Assembly (NCBI GenBank): GCA_964503355.1
Contig: CAZCZS010000011.1
Span: forward strand, 1-34,146
Reading direction: 5' to 3'
DNA: 34,146 nucleotides
From: Mesoaciditoga sp964503355
Lineage (GTDB): Bacteria; Thermotogota; Thermotogae; Mesoaciditogales; Mesoaciditogaceae
Positions 8,288-16,903 of the stretch are shown piece after piece; the first letter of the stretch is position 1; the number at the start of each line of letters is the position of its first letter. The position numbers and the translations under genes are program-made. Under the pieces are notes generated by a model that saw only the letters and a program-made list of their open reading frames with translations, did not search any database and was not told the DNA's origin.

Positions 8288-9133
8288 TCATCTCCCCCAC
8301 TTGAAAAACCTTTTTATCTTCTCGGCAAATCCTATCTTTTCACGTGTCATACCTTCTTTTTCCATTATAGCAGAAGTCAAACCCATTATTCCGAAAGTGG
8401 GTTGAATGTGTTTGTAGGAAAGCACAAACGGTTTCTGCTCTCTTACGGATTTTCTAACGTGAGGATCGTTTAGCATCGCGTAAGTTTTTTCAAACTTCAA
8501 ATTCGTGAATTTGGAAGTCACCTCTTGGAATCTTTTACCTAAAATTCTTCCTTCATCTAAAGTGTTCGCCATGTTTATCATCAAATAGAGCTTACTTTTC
8601 AATCCCTTTATGGACAATATCTTCAAGAAAGTGTATCCGTCCATGATGGCAGTCGGTTCTGGTGTCAGCACTATCACGAAATCGTCCGCTGCCAGATAAG
8701 CTTTGTCCAATTTTTCCGAGTAACCGGCGCCCATGTCTATGAGAATGTAATCCATTTCGCTTCCCAAAGCCTGGAATTCTGAAAAAAATCTTTCTCTTTC
8801 ACCGAATTCAAAGGCGTATATGTCATCCACGTCATTTCCACTGCTCAAGAGTGAAAAACCGTAATTGGTCTTCTCTATTATATCTTTTATTTCCAAGCCC
8901 TTCTTAAAAAAATCTTTAAGGGTATATTTAATGGTTACCCCCGCCAACACTTCCAAATTTGCGAAACCGATATCCATGTCTATAACCAAAACTTTCTTTC
9001 CTTTACTCGCAAGTGAAACGGCCGTATTCAAGGTAACCAACGATTTTCCCACTCCTCCTTTTCCAGAGGCGAAGGCCACGAATTTAGCCGTTGATACGTT
9101 ATTTCTAAGCGCAACCGCCTGATCCTCGATCAT
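8288..9133 (-). CDS. flhG: Flagellar number regulator FlhG (FleN/YlxH, MinD-like ATPase)
   Basis: FlhG is a MinD/ParA-family ATPase that works with the GTPase FlhF to set the place and number of flagella. The 281 residues begin with MIEDQAVALR, which matches the DQAxxLR element that in FlhG proteins stimulates FlhF GTPase activity. A deviant Walker A, ASGKGGVGKS, spans about 23-32, followed by VLVIDMDIGFANL and DYILIDMGAGYS. The C-terminus (KIGFAEKIKRFFKW) looks like an amphipathic membrane-targeting helix, as in MinD and FlhG. The ATG overlaps the flhF stop as ATGA, fitting a stoichiometric partner. There is no separate minD in this window although minC is present at 19896. Confidence 0.95.
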   Translation of the reverse strand: MIEDQAVALRNNVSTAKFVAFASGKGGVGKSLVTLNTAVSLASKGKKVLVIDMDIGFANLEVLAGVTIKYTLKDFFKKGLEIKDIIEKTNYGFSLLSSGNDVDDIYAFEFGERERFFSEFQALGSEMDYILIDMGAGYSEKLDKAYLAADDFVIVLTPEPTAIMDGYTFLKILSIKGLKSKLYLMINMANTLDEGRILGKRFQEVTSKFTNLKFEKTYAMLNDPHVRKSVREQKPFVLSYKHIQPTFGIMGLTSAIMEKEGMTREKIGFAEKIKRFFKWGR

Positions 9134-10227
9134 TTCAAAACCTCCTTGATCATCAAAGAAGGTATGTCCACATCGTCCGCGTACATTATATCGTCTGGAA
9201 CGTTCTGACCATTTGTTATGAAGGAAACGGGAAGTGAAGAAGAGCTCAAAGCTTTAACCACACCCAAAATCGAAGAGGTCTCATCCAACTTCGTAAGTAT
9301 GAAATGAGTGGGACGAGCCATGGAAAATTTCTTTATCACATCTTCCATATCATCCCTTTTTTTGGTGGCATCTATGACGAGAAAAACGATATCCGGATCG
9401 ATCTTTTGGACGTAAGAGGAAATTTCCGTGATTTTCATCTCATCTTTTTGACTTCTTCCAGCCGTGTCGATCAAGAGCACGTCATCTTTAACGCTGGATG
9501 AAAACTCCACGGCCTCTTCCGGTGTGTATATAACCTTAAAAGGTATATGCATTATGTCCGCGTAAGTTTTCAACTGTTGGGCGGCGGCTATTCTGTAAGT
9601 GTCCAAAGTGACTATGGTTAAAGAACGTCTTTCCCTCATCTTTATCATCGCGGCTATCTTGGCGAGCGTCGTCGTTTTTCCCACACCAGTTGGTCCTATA
9701 AGCATTATTCTTTTTGACGGCGTGAATTCGATCCTTTCGAATTTCACCAATCCTTCAAAATGTTTTTTCAAAGCGTTTGAAAGTTTTTCTTCATCCTGCG
9801 CCTCAACTGAGCTCATGTTTTTAGAGATATCATCGACTATTTTGAAAGCTTCACTCGATTTCATTCCATTTTCTATCATCTTTAGATAAATGTCTTCAAA
9901 GGGTTGAGGAAAATTTCCTCCAATTTTAGCAGAAGAAAGTTTCTCTTTTACAACCTCCAAAGTGCTCTTTATTCCGTTTAACTCCATCTTCAGATCTCTT
10001 GAAATATCACGATTCTCCACAATTTGAACCTTTTTGGGTTCGTGAACTTTTTTATCCTCTTCTTCTTTAAACGCCGTAACTTCAACGTAGGTTTTCGAAC
10101 CTATCCCCAAAAATCCTCCCTTTCTAACCTTTCTCGTTTGGAGAATCACCGCATCCACACCAAGTTCGTTTTTAACTTTTATCATAGCTTCCGCCATGTT
10201 GGAGGCCAGGAATTTTTTCAACTTCAT
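9130..10227 (-). CDS. flhF: Flagellar biosynthesis SRP-type GTPase FlhF
   Basis: FlhF is the third SRP-family GTPase and positions new flagella at the membrane. The 365 residues have a short basic B-like N-terminal region, a helical N domain, and a G domain with LIGPTGVGKTTTLAKIA (P-loop), LDTYRIAAAQQLKTYA, LLIDTAGRSQKD and FILTKLDETSS. The ATG at 10227 is preferred to a GTG at 10236 because AAGGGTGA lies six bases before the ATG and contains that GTG. It lies 16 bases after flhA and overlaps flhG. Ffh, its paralogue, is encoded at the head of the same gene run. Confidence 0.95.
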   Translation of the reverse strand: MKLKKFLASNMAEAMIKVKNELGVDAVILQTRKVRKGGFLGIGSKTYVEVTAFKEEEDKKVHEPKKVQIVENRDISRDLKMELNGIKSTLEVVKEKLSSAKIGGNFPQPFEDIYLKMIENGMKSSEAFKIVDDISKNMSSVEAQDEEKLSNALKKHFEGLVKFERIEFTPSKRIMLIGPTGVGKTTTLAKIAAMIKMRERRSLTIVTLDTYRIAAAQQLKTYADIMHIPFKVIYTPEEAVEFSSSVKDDVLLIDTAGRSQKDEMKITEISSYVQKIDPDIVFLVIDATKKRDDMEDVIKKFSMARPTHFILTKLDETSSILGVVKALSSSSLPVSFITNGQNVPDDIMYADDVDIPSLMIKEVLK

Positions 10228-10243
10228 AATTTTCACCCTTTAT

Positions 10244-12304
10244 TTAAACGTTCACTATCTCCTCTATCTTCAATTTAACATCGTCCGTCATTTCCTCGTA
10301 TGCCACAACTTGAATTTTTGGAATGTTTTTGATCACGTATCTTGCCATCGCTTCTCTTATGGAAGCCGAACATATTACAACGGGATAATATCCCTTTTCC
10401 ATAACCTTTTTGAGAGAAGCGGCTATCGCGTCTATGATTTTGGACATGAGATCGGGATTCACATTGAAGATCTTTCTATCCTCAGAAATCGTCATCGCTT
10501 CCAAAAGTTTTTCTTCCAAAGACTGTGACAGCGCGACCGCGTGAACGTAGCCATCATCCGATTTCGCACTCTCACTTATCTGTCTTTTCAAAGCTATTCT
10601 AACCTTTTGAACGAGTTCAGAAACGCTCGACGTTTTTTCACCATTTTCAATAAGCGCTTCAAAAATCAAAGGTAGATTTCGCAGAGAAACCTTCTCTTCA
10701 AGCAATCTTTGCAAAATTCTTCGAACCGTATGTTCTTTCATTATACCAGGTATCAACTCATCTACAAGAGAAGGCATCTTTTCTCTGAGTCCCTCTATCA
10801 GCATCTCCATTTCTTTTCTTCCCAACAATTCGGCCGCATGTTCCCTCAACACTTCCGTTAAATGCGTTGCGAACACACTCGGCGCATCAACAACCGTGTA
10901 TCCCAATCCTCTGGCTTTTTCTCTTTGATCTTCCGTTATCCAAAAAGCCTCTAAACCAAAAGCCGGTTCTTTCGTCGGTATTCCTTCCAGCTTTTCCTCA
11001 ACCACGCCTGGATTCATGGCAAGCAACCTGTTTGGAAATATCTCGTATTTCGCAATTTCAGAACCGAGAATCTTTATCACGTATTCGTTTGGTTTCAAAA
11101 GTACACTGTCTCGTACCCTTATAGGACTCAACATGAATCCCAACTCGTAAGCTATTTGCTTTCTAACCATCGTAACCCTTTCCAGCAAATCCCCTCCTTG
11201 ACTCCTATCCGCCAAAGGTATTAAACCGTAACCTATCTCCACTTCCACCGTGTCAGTCGTTATTATATCCGAAATGTCCATTGCTCCAGCTTGAGATGCA
11301 GAAGAAGGAGTATTTGCCGAAGGCACTCCCACTCCTTCCACCGCCTCAGTCATCTCTTTTTCATGCGAAACTCTCGATGACATATATCCCAACGCTATGG
11401 TCAAAAAGCCAACCAAAATCATCGAAACAGTCGGTAACGGAGTGAAAACCCCCAACAAAAGGATCGCGGCTCCCGTGATCATCAAAGCCCTCGGTTCTTG
11501 AGCGAGTTCCCTTAATATGTCTTTACCCAACGAACTCGCGGATGCCGCACGCGAAACTATAATTCCACTTGACGTAGAAACGAGGAGAGCCGGAATTTGA
11601 GTAACCAAACCATCACCAACCGTCAGCAGGGTGTAAATCTGAGCGGCCTCTCCAATACTCATATGATGCATGAGTACACCTATTATAAGACCACCTATGA
11701 TGTTTATAAACACTATTATTATACTGGATATGGCATCTCCCCTGACGAATTTAGAAGCTCCATCCATAGCACCGTAAAAGTCCGCTTCCCTTCGTACCTC
11801 TTCTCTTCTTCTTTTTGCCTCTTCTTCGGTGATTATTCCGGCGTTGTAATCGGCGTCTATCGACATCTGCTTACCCGGCATGGCGTCCAGAGTAAAACGG
11901 GCGGCAACTTCGGCTATCCTTTCCGCGCCACGTGTTATGACTATGAATTGAACGATGACTAGTATGAAAAAGACCACTATACCAACGACGTAATTTCCAC
12001 CAACGACAAAACTTCCAAACGCCCTTATGACGTGTCCTGGAAAATTCTTTCCTTCGAGCAGTATCAAACGTGTGGATGCCACGTTCAACGCGACTCTGTA
12101 TATCGTGAGCACCAGAACTATCGTCGGAAAGGACGAGATGTCTATGGCCCTTTTCAAATACATGGTCGTTAGCAAAACCAAAACGGAGATGGTGATGTCG
12201 AGTATTTGAAGCAAATCAAGCGCCCATCCTGTGATCGGCAGGATCAAAAGAAGTACTATGAAAAGCACTCCCACGGCTATGAAAATATCGTCGTACTTCG
12301 ACAT
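10244..12304 (-). CDS. flhA: Flagellar export gate protein FlhA
   Basis: FlhA forms the nonameric ring of the flagellar type III export gate. The 686 residues have about eight transmembrane helices in the first 310, with the family signature RFTLDAMPGKQMSIDADYN in the cytoplasmic loop near 150-170 and GDGLVTQIPALLVSTSSGI. A large cytosolic domain follows, with EIGYGLIPLAD and GYTVVDAPSVFATHL. The start is the ATG at 12304, directly after an in-frame GTG; AGAGGTGA is spaced better for the ATG. The gap to flhB is 33 bases with no terminator. Confidence 0.97.
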   Translation of the reverse strand: MSKYDDIFIAVGVLFIVLLLILPITGWALDLLQILDITISVLVLLTTMYLKRAIDISSFPTIVLVLTIYRVALNVASTRLILLEGKNFPGHVIRAFGSFVVGGNYVVGIVVFFILVIVQFIVITRGAERIAEVAARFTLDAMPGKQMSIDADYNAGIITEEEAKRRREEVRREADFYGAMDGASKFVRGDAISSIIIVFINIIGGLIIGVLMHHMSIGEAAQIYTLLTVGDGLVTQIPALLVSTSSGIIVSRAASASSLGKDILRELAQEPRALMITGAAILLLGVFTPLPTVSMILVGFLTIALGYMSSRVSHEKEMTEAVEGVGVPSANTPSSASQAGAMDISDIITTDTVEVEIGYGLIPLADRSQGGDLLERVTMVRKQIAYELGFMLSPIRVRDSVLLKPNEYVIKILGSEIAKYEIFPNRLLAMNPGVVEEKLEGIPTKEPAFGLEAFWITEDQREKARGLGYTVVDAPSVFATHLTEVLREHAAELLGRKEMEMLIEGLREKMPSLVDELIPGIMKEHTVRRILQRLLEEKVSLRNLPLIFEALIENGEKTSSVSELVQKVRIALKRQISESAKSDDGYVHAVALSQSLEEKLLEAMTISEDRKIFNVNPDLMSKIIDAIAASLKKVMEKGYYPVVICSASIREAMARYVIKNIPKIQVVAYEEMTDDVKLKIEEIVNV

Positions 12305-12337
12305 CACTTCACCTCTTTAAAAACATCGATTCACATT

Positions 12338-13432
12338 TCAAACGTTGTTTTTCATCTTGTAAACCGTGACAAGCAATTCTGCCACCACCCTGTAAAGACG
12401 TGAGGGTATTTCCTCGCCTATTTCAACGCTTTTGAAAAGATCCCTCGCCAAGGGTGGATTCCTCAAAATGGGTATTCCGTATTTTCTAGCCAGCGTTTTT
12501 ATCCTTTCAGCAACTTCTCCGGCCCCTTTAGCCACAACCTTTGGAGCGTTCATGTTGTCTTTATACTCTATGGCAACGGCAACGTGGGTAGGGTTTGTCA
12601 CCACAACGTTCGCGTTTTGAACGTTTTGCATCATTCGACTTCTGGCAAGAAGCATCATCTTTTGCCTCTGTTTGTTCTTTATCAAAGGGTTCCCCTCGGT
12701 ATCTTTCATCTCATCCTTTACCTCTTTTTTCGTCATTCTCAGAGATCTCTCGTATTCCCAGCGTTGATAATAGATATCCAATATTCCTATAACCAACAAG
12801 GCCAGTCCTATCTCCATGAGAAGGCGATAGATGAAATTTCCAAGGGCTATTGAAGAATTTTCCAACGATTGTTGAGACATGGCAAACAAATTTGGCCACG
12901 CCTTCATTACGGAAACGTACCCTATATAGGCTATGATCGTTATCTTGATCAGGGATTTTACAAATTCAAAGACGGTTCTCAAAGAGAACATCTTTTTGAA
13001 TCCTTCGAGAGGATTTATCTTGTTCAGATCGGGTATCAACGCCTTGATCGAGAAAAGAAACCTGGTTTGAAGCATGGAAGGAAAGGCCGCTCCAACGATT
13101 CCAACGATCATAACGACCAAAAGCCAACTAAGCGCGGCGGTAAACGCAAAAGCCAGATAATGCATGGCTTGGGAAATGGAGAGAGTGGAAGCGCCAACGA
13201 ATCCAGATGTTATGATCAAAAATATCTTCATAAAAGCTTGGTACAACCCGGCAAAGGTGAAATAAACCACGCTGGAAACGCTTAAAAGCGAAACGGCCAT
13301 GTTTAAATCTGGCGACTGAGAAACGTTTCCCTCTTCTCTCGCCTTTTTTCTTCGCCTTGGTGTGGCTTTTTCAGTTTTTTCCGGATCGGCAAAGATGGAT
13401 AGATCTATCCATCTTGTTTTGAACTCATTCAT
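12338..13432 (-). CDS. flhB: Flagellar export switch protein FlhB
   Basis: FlhB controls the switch of export substrate from rod/hook to filament proteins by autocleavage. The 364 residues show a basic N-terminus with the classic EKTEKATPRRRKKAREEGNV, four membrane helices up to about 225, and a cytoplasmic C-domain with the autocleavage site NPTH at 280-283. This is followed by VAVAIEY and the conserved KYGIPILRNPPLAR. All residues needed for cleavage are present. The ATG at 13432 has GGGATGTG upstream and lies three bases after the fliR stop. Confidence 0.97.
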   Translation of the reverse strand: MNEFKTRWIDLSIFADPEKTEKATPRRRKKAREEGNVSQSPDLNMAVSLLSVSSVVYFTFAGLYQAFMKIFLIITSGFVGASTLSISQAMHYLAFAFTAALSWLLVVMIVGIVGAAFPSMLQTRFLFSIKALIPDLNKINPLEGFKKMFSLRTVFEFVKSLIKITIIAYIGYVSVMKAWPNLFAMSQQSLENSSIALGNFIYRLLMEIGLALLVIGILDIYYQRWEYERSLRMTKKEVKDEMKDTEGNPLIKNKQRQKMMLLARSRMMQNVQNANVVVTNPTHVAVAIEYKDNMNAPKVVAKGAGEVAERIKTLARKYGIPILRNPPLARDLFKSVEIGEEIPSRLYRVVAELLVTVYKMKNNV

Positions 13433-13435
13433 CTT

Positions 13436-14209
13436 TCACATCCCGTTTATAAGAGCCATTATCTTGTCTGAAAGTGCCGCTATCTGATTTCCGAAAATCG
13501 TGAACCAGACGGGTATCAACATGGCAAACATTATCAAACCCACAAAGACGTCAAGCGGCATACCCACCATGAACACGTTCATCTGAGGCATTATTCTTGC
13601 CATAACTCCCAAAATTATGGTAACTATGAGCATGAAAGCTATTATTGGAAATCCTATTTGAAGTCCAAGCGAAAATATCGTGCCAACTTCCTTCCAAAAA
13701 AGCGGAACGAAACTCGTTCCAATCATCAACGAATCCACAGGGATTTTCTTCAGAGAGTTCGCTATTGCCAAGAGCAAAATGGCCGGTCCATCTAATGATA
13801 CGAACAAAAATGCGGCTATTAAGTACGTCAGTTGACCCAAAATCGGTATCTGAGATTGCGTTTGTGGATCTAAAACGTTCGCGACCGCGAAACCAATTTG
13901 ATATCCGTAAACCCTTCCTGCGAATTGAACGGCTTCGAAGAAAATCGTTGCGAAAAGTCCTATCGCCATTCCTATCGTAAAGTTGAGAAATATCATCCAA
14001 ACTATTATTCCCACAGGAATTGAAAGGGATATCGTCACACCCGCGTAAGGTATCAAAAGCCACGAGAAAATAACCACTATCAGAACTCTAACGGTTCTTG
14101 GTATAAAAGGCGCGCCCAAAAAAGGAGAAAATGAAAACAATCCACTTACGCGAGCCAATATCATCGCCCACGTTAAAAAATCGTTTTGGAGAAAAGTTTG
14201 AAAATCCAT
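13436..14209 (-). CDS. fliR: Flagellar export gate protein FliR
   Basis: FliR sits in the FliPQR core channel of the export apparatus. The 257 residues form about six hydrophobic helices. Typical FliR features are FLTWAMILARVSGLFSFSPF at the N-terminus, RTVRVLIVVIFSWLL, and the C-terminal RIMPQMNVFMVGMPLDVFVG. The ATG follows TGAGGCT and lies four bases after the fliQ stop. Confidence 0.96.
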   Translation of the reverse strand: MDFQTFLQNDFLTWAMILARVSGLFSFSPFLGAPFIPRTVRVLIVVIFSWLLIPYAGVTISLSIPVGIIVWMIFLNFTIGMAIGLFATIFFEAVQFAGRVYGYQIGFAVANVLDPQTQSQIPILGQLTYLIAAFLFVSLDGPAILLLAIANSLKKIPVDSLMIGTSFVPLFWKEVGTIFSLGLQIGFPIIAFMLIVTIILGVMARIMPQMNVFMVGMPLDVFVGLIMFAMLIPVWFTIFGNQIAALSDKIMALINGM

Positions 14210-14213
14210 AGCC

Positions 14214-14480
14214 TCAGATCATTGCCAAATATTGGGTCCACAGCATTTGGGCGTATTCAACCATCTTTTGCATAACCCATCCCCCCGTCACGGCCAACGT
14301 CAAAAAAACGACCAATATTTTTGGAACGAACGTCAAAGTCTGCTCGTTTATTTGAGTAACCGCTTGGAAAATGCTTATCGTCAAACCGACAAGTAAACTG
14401 AGGACCATCACGGGAGTTATAACGGTTAGGAGAACGAATATTCCTTGCCTGATGACGTCCATGAAAACTTCACTTGTCAA
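14214..14480 (-). CDS. fliQ: Flagellar export gate protein FliQ
   Basis: This 88-residue protein has two membrane helices and forms part of the FliPQR core. LLTVITPVMVLSLLVGLTIS and the loop FQAVTQINEQTLTFVPKI are characteristic of the family. It starts with TTG behind AAGAGGTGAT; the next in-frame ATG would remove residues before the first helix. fliP and fliO, usually just upstream, are absent: the preceding gene is a ComEA-like protein. The upstream gap of 34 bases has no hairpin. Confidence 0.95.
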   Translation of the reverse strand: MTSEVFMDVIRQGIFVLLTVITPVMVLSLLVGLTISIFQAVTQINEQTLTFVPKILVVFLTLAVTGGWVMQKMVEYAQMLWTQYLAMI

Positions 14481-14514
14481 AAAATCACCTCTTAAGTTTT
14501 AATGATACCATTTT

Positions 14515-15126
14515 TCATTCCCTTACCTCAATCAAATTTTCTATTTTCTCAAGTGTCTTAGTCCCTATTCCTTTCACGTTTTTCAATTCCGAAACGCTTT
14601 TGAAAAAACCATGTGTTTTTCTGTAATTGACTATGGCTTTCGCTTTAACCGTTCCTATATACGGAAGAGTTGATATCTCTTCAACGCTGGCGTGATTTAT
14701 ATCCACCATCTTCTTCGAAGCGTTTACACGCTTTTCACCTTCTGCATTCGATCTCAGTGTGTTTTCTTGCGAAACCTTTGGAGATTCAGAAAATCCAACC
14801 AAAAAATTGGCAATCTTGTTCAGTGTGGCTTTCCCTATACCCTTAACCTTCAAAAGCTCCTGCAACGAGGAAAAGCTTCCATGAGCTTTTCGGTAATTCA
14901 CCACAGCCTGGGCTTTGGTATATCCTATACCGGGTAATTTCTCTAATTCTTCAACCGAAGCCGTATTCACGTTGATCAACGAAAATTTGTGAGAACGCTT
15001 GGTTGGCACGTTGTTATCGGCATCGTAGTTGGTAGATGGAAGATTCAACGGTGAAAAAACGACAATCGCCCCGATCAGAACAAGCAAAGAGGCGATTCCA
15101 AAGATTATTCTGCTTCTCGTTTTCAT
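14515..15126 (-). CDS. Membrane-anchored protein with two ComEA-type helix-hairpin-helix domains
   Basis: ComEA proteins bind incoming double-stranded DNA during competence. The 203 residues have an N-terminal anchor (about 8-28), then two homologous ComEA units at about 50-112 and 140-203. Each holds two HhH motifs: INVNTASVEELEKLPGIG with LLKVKGIGKATLNKI, and VDINHASVEEISTLPYIG with LKNVKGIGTKTLEKI. The second unit has Tyr in place of Gly in its first hairpin. Most ComEA proteins have one such unit, so this looks like an internal duplication. No ComEC or pilus gene is in the window. A role in DNA uptake is likely from the family; a different DNA-tethering role is possible. It lies 18 bases after the SPOR-like gene and has a weak ribosome site. 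Confidence 0.85.
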   Translation of the reverse strand: MKTRSRIIFGIASLLVLIGAIVVFSPLNLPSTNYDADNNVPTKRSHKFSLINVNTASVEELEKLPGIGYTKAQAVVNYRKAHGSFSSLQELLKVKGIGKATLNKIANFLVGFSESPKVSQENTLRSNAEGEKRVNASKKMVDINHASVEEISTLPYIGTVKAKAIVNYRKTHGFFKSVSELKNVKGIGTKTLEKIENLIEVRE

Positions 15127-15144
15127 AACGTTTTTCTATCTATT

Positions 15145-15846
15145 TCAAGGGATCGTTCTAAGCACCCATTCTGAAGGTTTGGTATCAACGACCTTTGTCA
15201 AAGACGAGGCGTCTAAGCTGGCAAGATAACCCTTCACCTCAGAGTACGTTGGAAAAACCCCAATGAAAAGTGCCGATTGGTTGGCGTAATTTATCATGAA
15301 CGCAGGTTGGCTCATACTCCTCAAAGTTTTCAGAATGTCCATCACCCTATCCGGGTAGGGAGAAGATAAAATCTGAATGGAGTAAGTCTTTCCAAAAAGT
15401 GCTGGATAAGCGAGGAAATATTTTCCATCGTACTGAGCTATCTCATACGTGTTCGTCTTTGAAAGAATGGACTTAAAGTCGTTCAAGTTGGTTGAAGAAA
15501 CGGTCGAGAGTGAAATGCTCGCCGGTAAAGTAAGAGGAGCTTCTCTCAAAAGAGAAGTGTATCCGATGGGTTGAACGCTCACAGATGTGGAGCCCAAAGA
15601 AGGTAAATTGATCGAAACGTTGCTTGAAAGTCTTGAAGTGCTTAAATTTTCAACTTTTTCCGTGACACTGGCCACAGAAGTGAGCAACGATGAAATGCTC
15701 TTTTGTTCATCTTTTAAAGCACTCTCAATCTCGTTCATTCTTCCATTCAGACTTACCATCCATCCGATCAAAGCCAGAACTACACCTATAAGACTCAAAA
15801 GTATTACCAATCTTGCCGCGTAATAGGCATTGCTATCCTTGCTCAT
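15145..15846 (-). CDS. Membrane protein with coiled coil and C-terminal SPOR-like domain
   Basis: The 233-residue protein has one membrane helix at about 12-32, a probable coiled coil at 35-70 (MNEIESALKDEQKSISSLL), and a Ser/Thr-rich linker. A C-terminal domain of about 155-215 reads YSIQILSSPYPDRVMDIL...FIGVFPTYSEVKGYLASL, and this pattern matches SPOR domains, which bind glycan strands lacking stem peptides at division sites. The SPOR call is by eye and moderate. Being in the same run as minC makes a role in the cell envelope or division plausible, but that is inference. AAGGGAGAG precedes the ATG. Confidence 0.6.
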   Translation of the reverse strand: MSKDSNAYYAARLVILLSLIGVVLALIGWMVSLNGRMNEIESALKDEQKSISSLLTSVASVTEKVENLSTSRLSSNVSINLPSLGSTSVSVQPIGYTSLLREAPLTLPASISLSTVSSTNLNDFKSILSKTNTYEIAQYDGKYFLAYPALFGKTYSIQILSSPYPDRVMDILKTLRSMSQPAFMINYANQSALFIGVFPTYSEVKGYLASLDASSLTKVVDTKPSEWVLRTIP

Positions 15847-15893
15847 TTTTACTCTCCCTTCTTTCTTCTTTTTTCAATTTATCTATGTGAAAT

Positions 15894-16862
15894 TCATATG
15901 TAACCTTGTGAATGAGCGGAATATATCATTTCACTCAAGAATCCAGGAAAGACTTTGTACTCCATCACGGAACCTATCTTTACCGGTAATCTCGCCGTTA
16001 AGGGTTCTTCGGAATACGAGAGCGTCTCAACCGCACCCGATAAATCGAAGTGTCCATTGGCACACAAGTTGATGGCGCGATACACGGTTTCAAACGAATC
16101 TTTTGAAAGAAATCCCAGTTTATTTGAGATAAAAGATTCTATCAAGATACCGTATTGAAGTGCCATCAAATACGGCATCTCGAGTTTTGAAGCCGTCATC
16201 AAAGCACGCGCACTTTCTTCACCAACCAATCCTGAACCAACGTTGGCACGCATTCTAAGACTTTCGAAAAGAAGGTATCTTATCATTTCCTCATTTCCAA
16301 ACAAATTCGAATTCAATATCTTCAAAGTGGCGTTAAAAAACCTTTTAGAATGCGAAAGACCTAAAGCTATGGCATGCACGAAAGCGGATCTTTTATCCTC
16401 GAATTTCTGGGTCTTAAAGAACTCACCGACGGCCACCAATTCATCCGGGTGAAATCGAACTTTCATGACATCTTTTATCCTATCGAAGTTCACATAACTT
16501 TCATCCTTGAAAAAGCCTTCCAACTGAGCGCTGAACGTGGTCGGGATGAAAACCGTTCTCAACTTTTTGGCAAAGGTGGCGAGCGCAAATCCACACACAT
16601 CAAGAACGCTTCCACCTCCCATGGCAACAACAACTGGATTTCTCTCTTCAAGGTTTATCAACTGATTTTGAATGTCCATGACTCCAACTATGGACTTCGC
16701 CCTCTCGCCGGCAAAGACCGGAAAAGAATTCATGGAATCTCCCACATCCGGATGAAAAAGTTTTACCTTCGAGTCCACGATGTAAAAGATATTCCTTCCC
16801 GGATAAAGTGAATCCATCAATGAAGCCAATTCTTCCTTGGATGCCAACAGATAAACTTCCAT
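15894..16862 (-). CDS. 3-dehydroquinate-synthase-like protein with a degenerate active site
   Basis: The 322 residues follow the DHQ synthase / iron-alcohol-dehydrogenase fold. MGGGSVLDVCGFALATF at 81-97 aligns with the NAD-binding GGGxxxDxxGFxA of AroB, and FIPTTFSAQLEGFF with its PTTLLxQxDSS. The functional residues that should follow are not kept. GGKT is KDES at 119-122, the AEVIK metal-site Glu/Lys region reads VHAIA at 162-166, and the GHTxGH and LHGEAV histidine motifs read SKLEMP and LQYGIL. Binding of NAD may remain, but dehydroquinate synthesis looks unlikely. Glycerol-1-phosphate dehydrogenase is an alternative relative, yet its His ligands are not visible either. The gene sits between the aminopeptidases and the SPOR-like gene. 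GGAT is its only weak ribosome site. Confidence 0.7.
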   Translation of the reverse strand: MEVYLLASKEELASLMDSLYPGRNIFYIVDSKVKLFHPDVGDSMNSFPVFAGERAKSIVGVMDIQNQLINLEERNPVVVAMGGGSVLDVCGFALATFAKKLRTVFIPTTFSAQLEGFFKDESYVNFDRIKDVMKVRFHPDELVAVGEFFKTQKFEDKRSAFVHAIALGLSHSKRFFNATLKILNSNLFGNEEMIRYLLFESLRMRANVGSGLVGEESARALMTASKLEMPYLMALQYGILIESFISNKLGFLSKDSFETVYRAINLCANGHFDLSGAVETLSYSEEPLTARLPVKIGSVMEYKVFPGFLSEMIYSAHSQGYI

Positions 16863-16903
16863 GACATCCGATCTGGAAAGTTCCGGAGAATAACTTACAA
16901 CTT

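Noticed and set aside
13551..14063. 170-codon frame on the same strand as fliR in another frame
   Set aside because: fliR explains the region fully with its membrane pattern; the alternative has odd composition.
14502..14510. TGGTATCAT before fliQ as an extended -10 promoter
   Set aside because: The nearest -35-like TTGATT is 22 bases away, so support is too weak to list as a promoter, though an internal start here is possible.
15894..16862. Naming the gene aroB
   Set aside because: The residues needed for dehydroquinate synthesis are missing, so the symbol would mislead.
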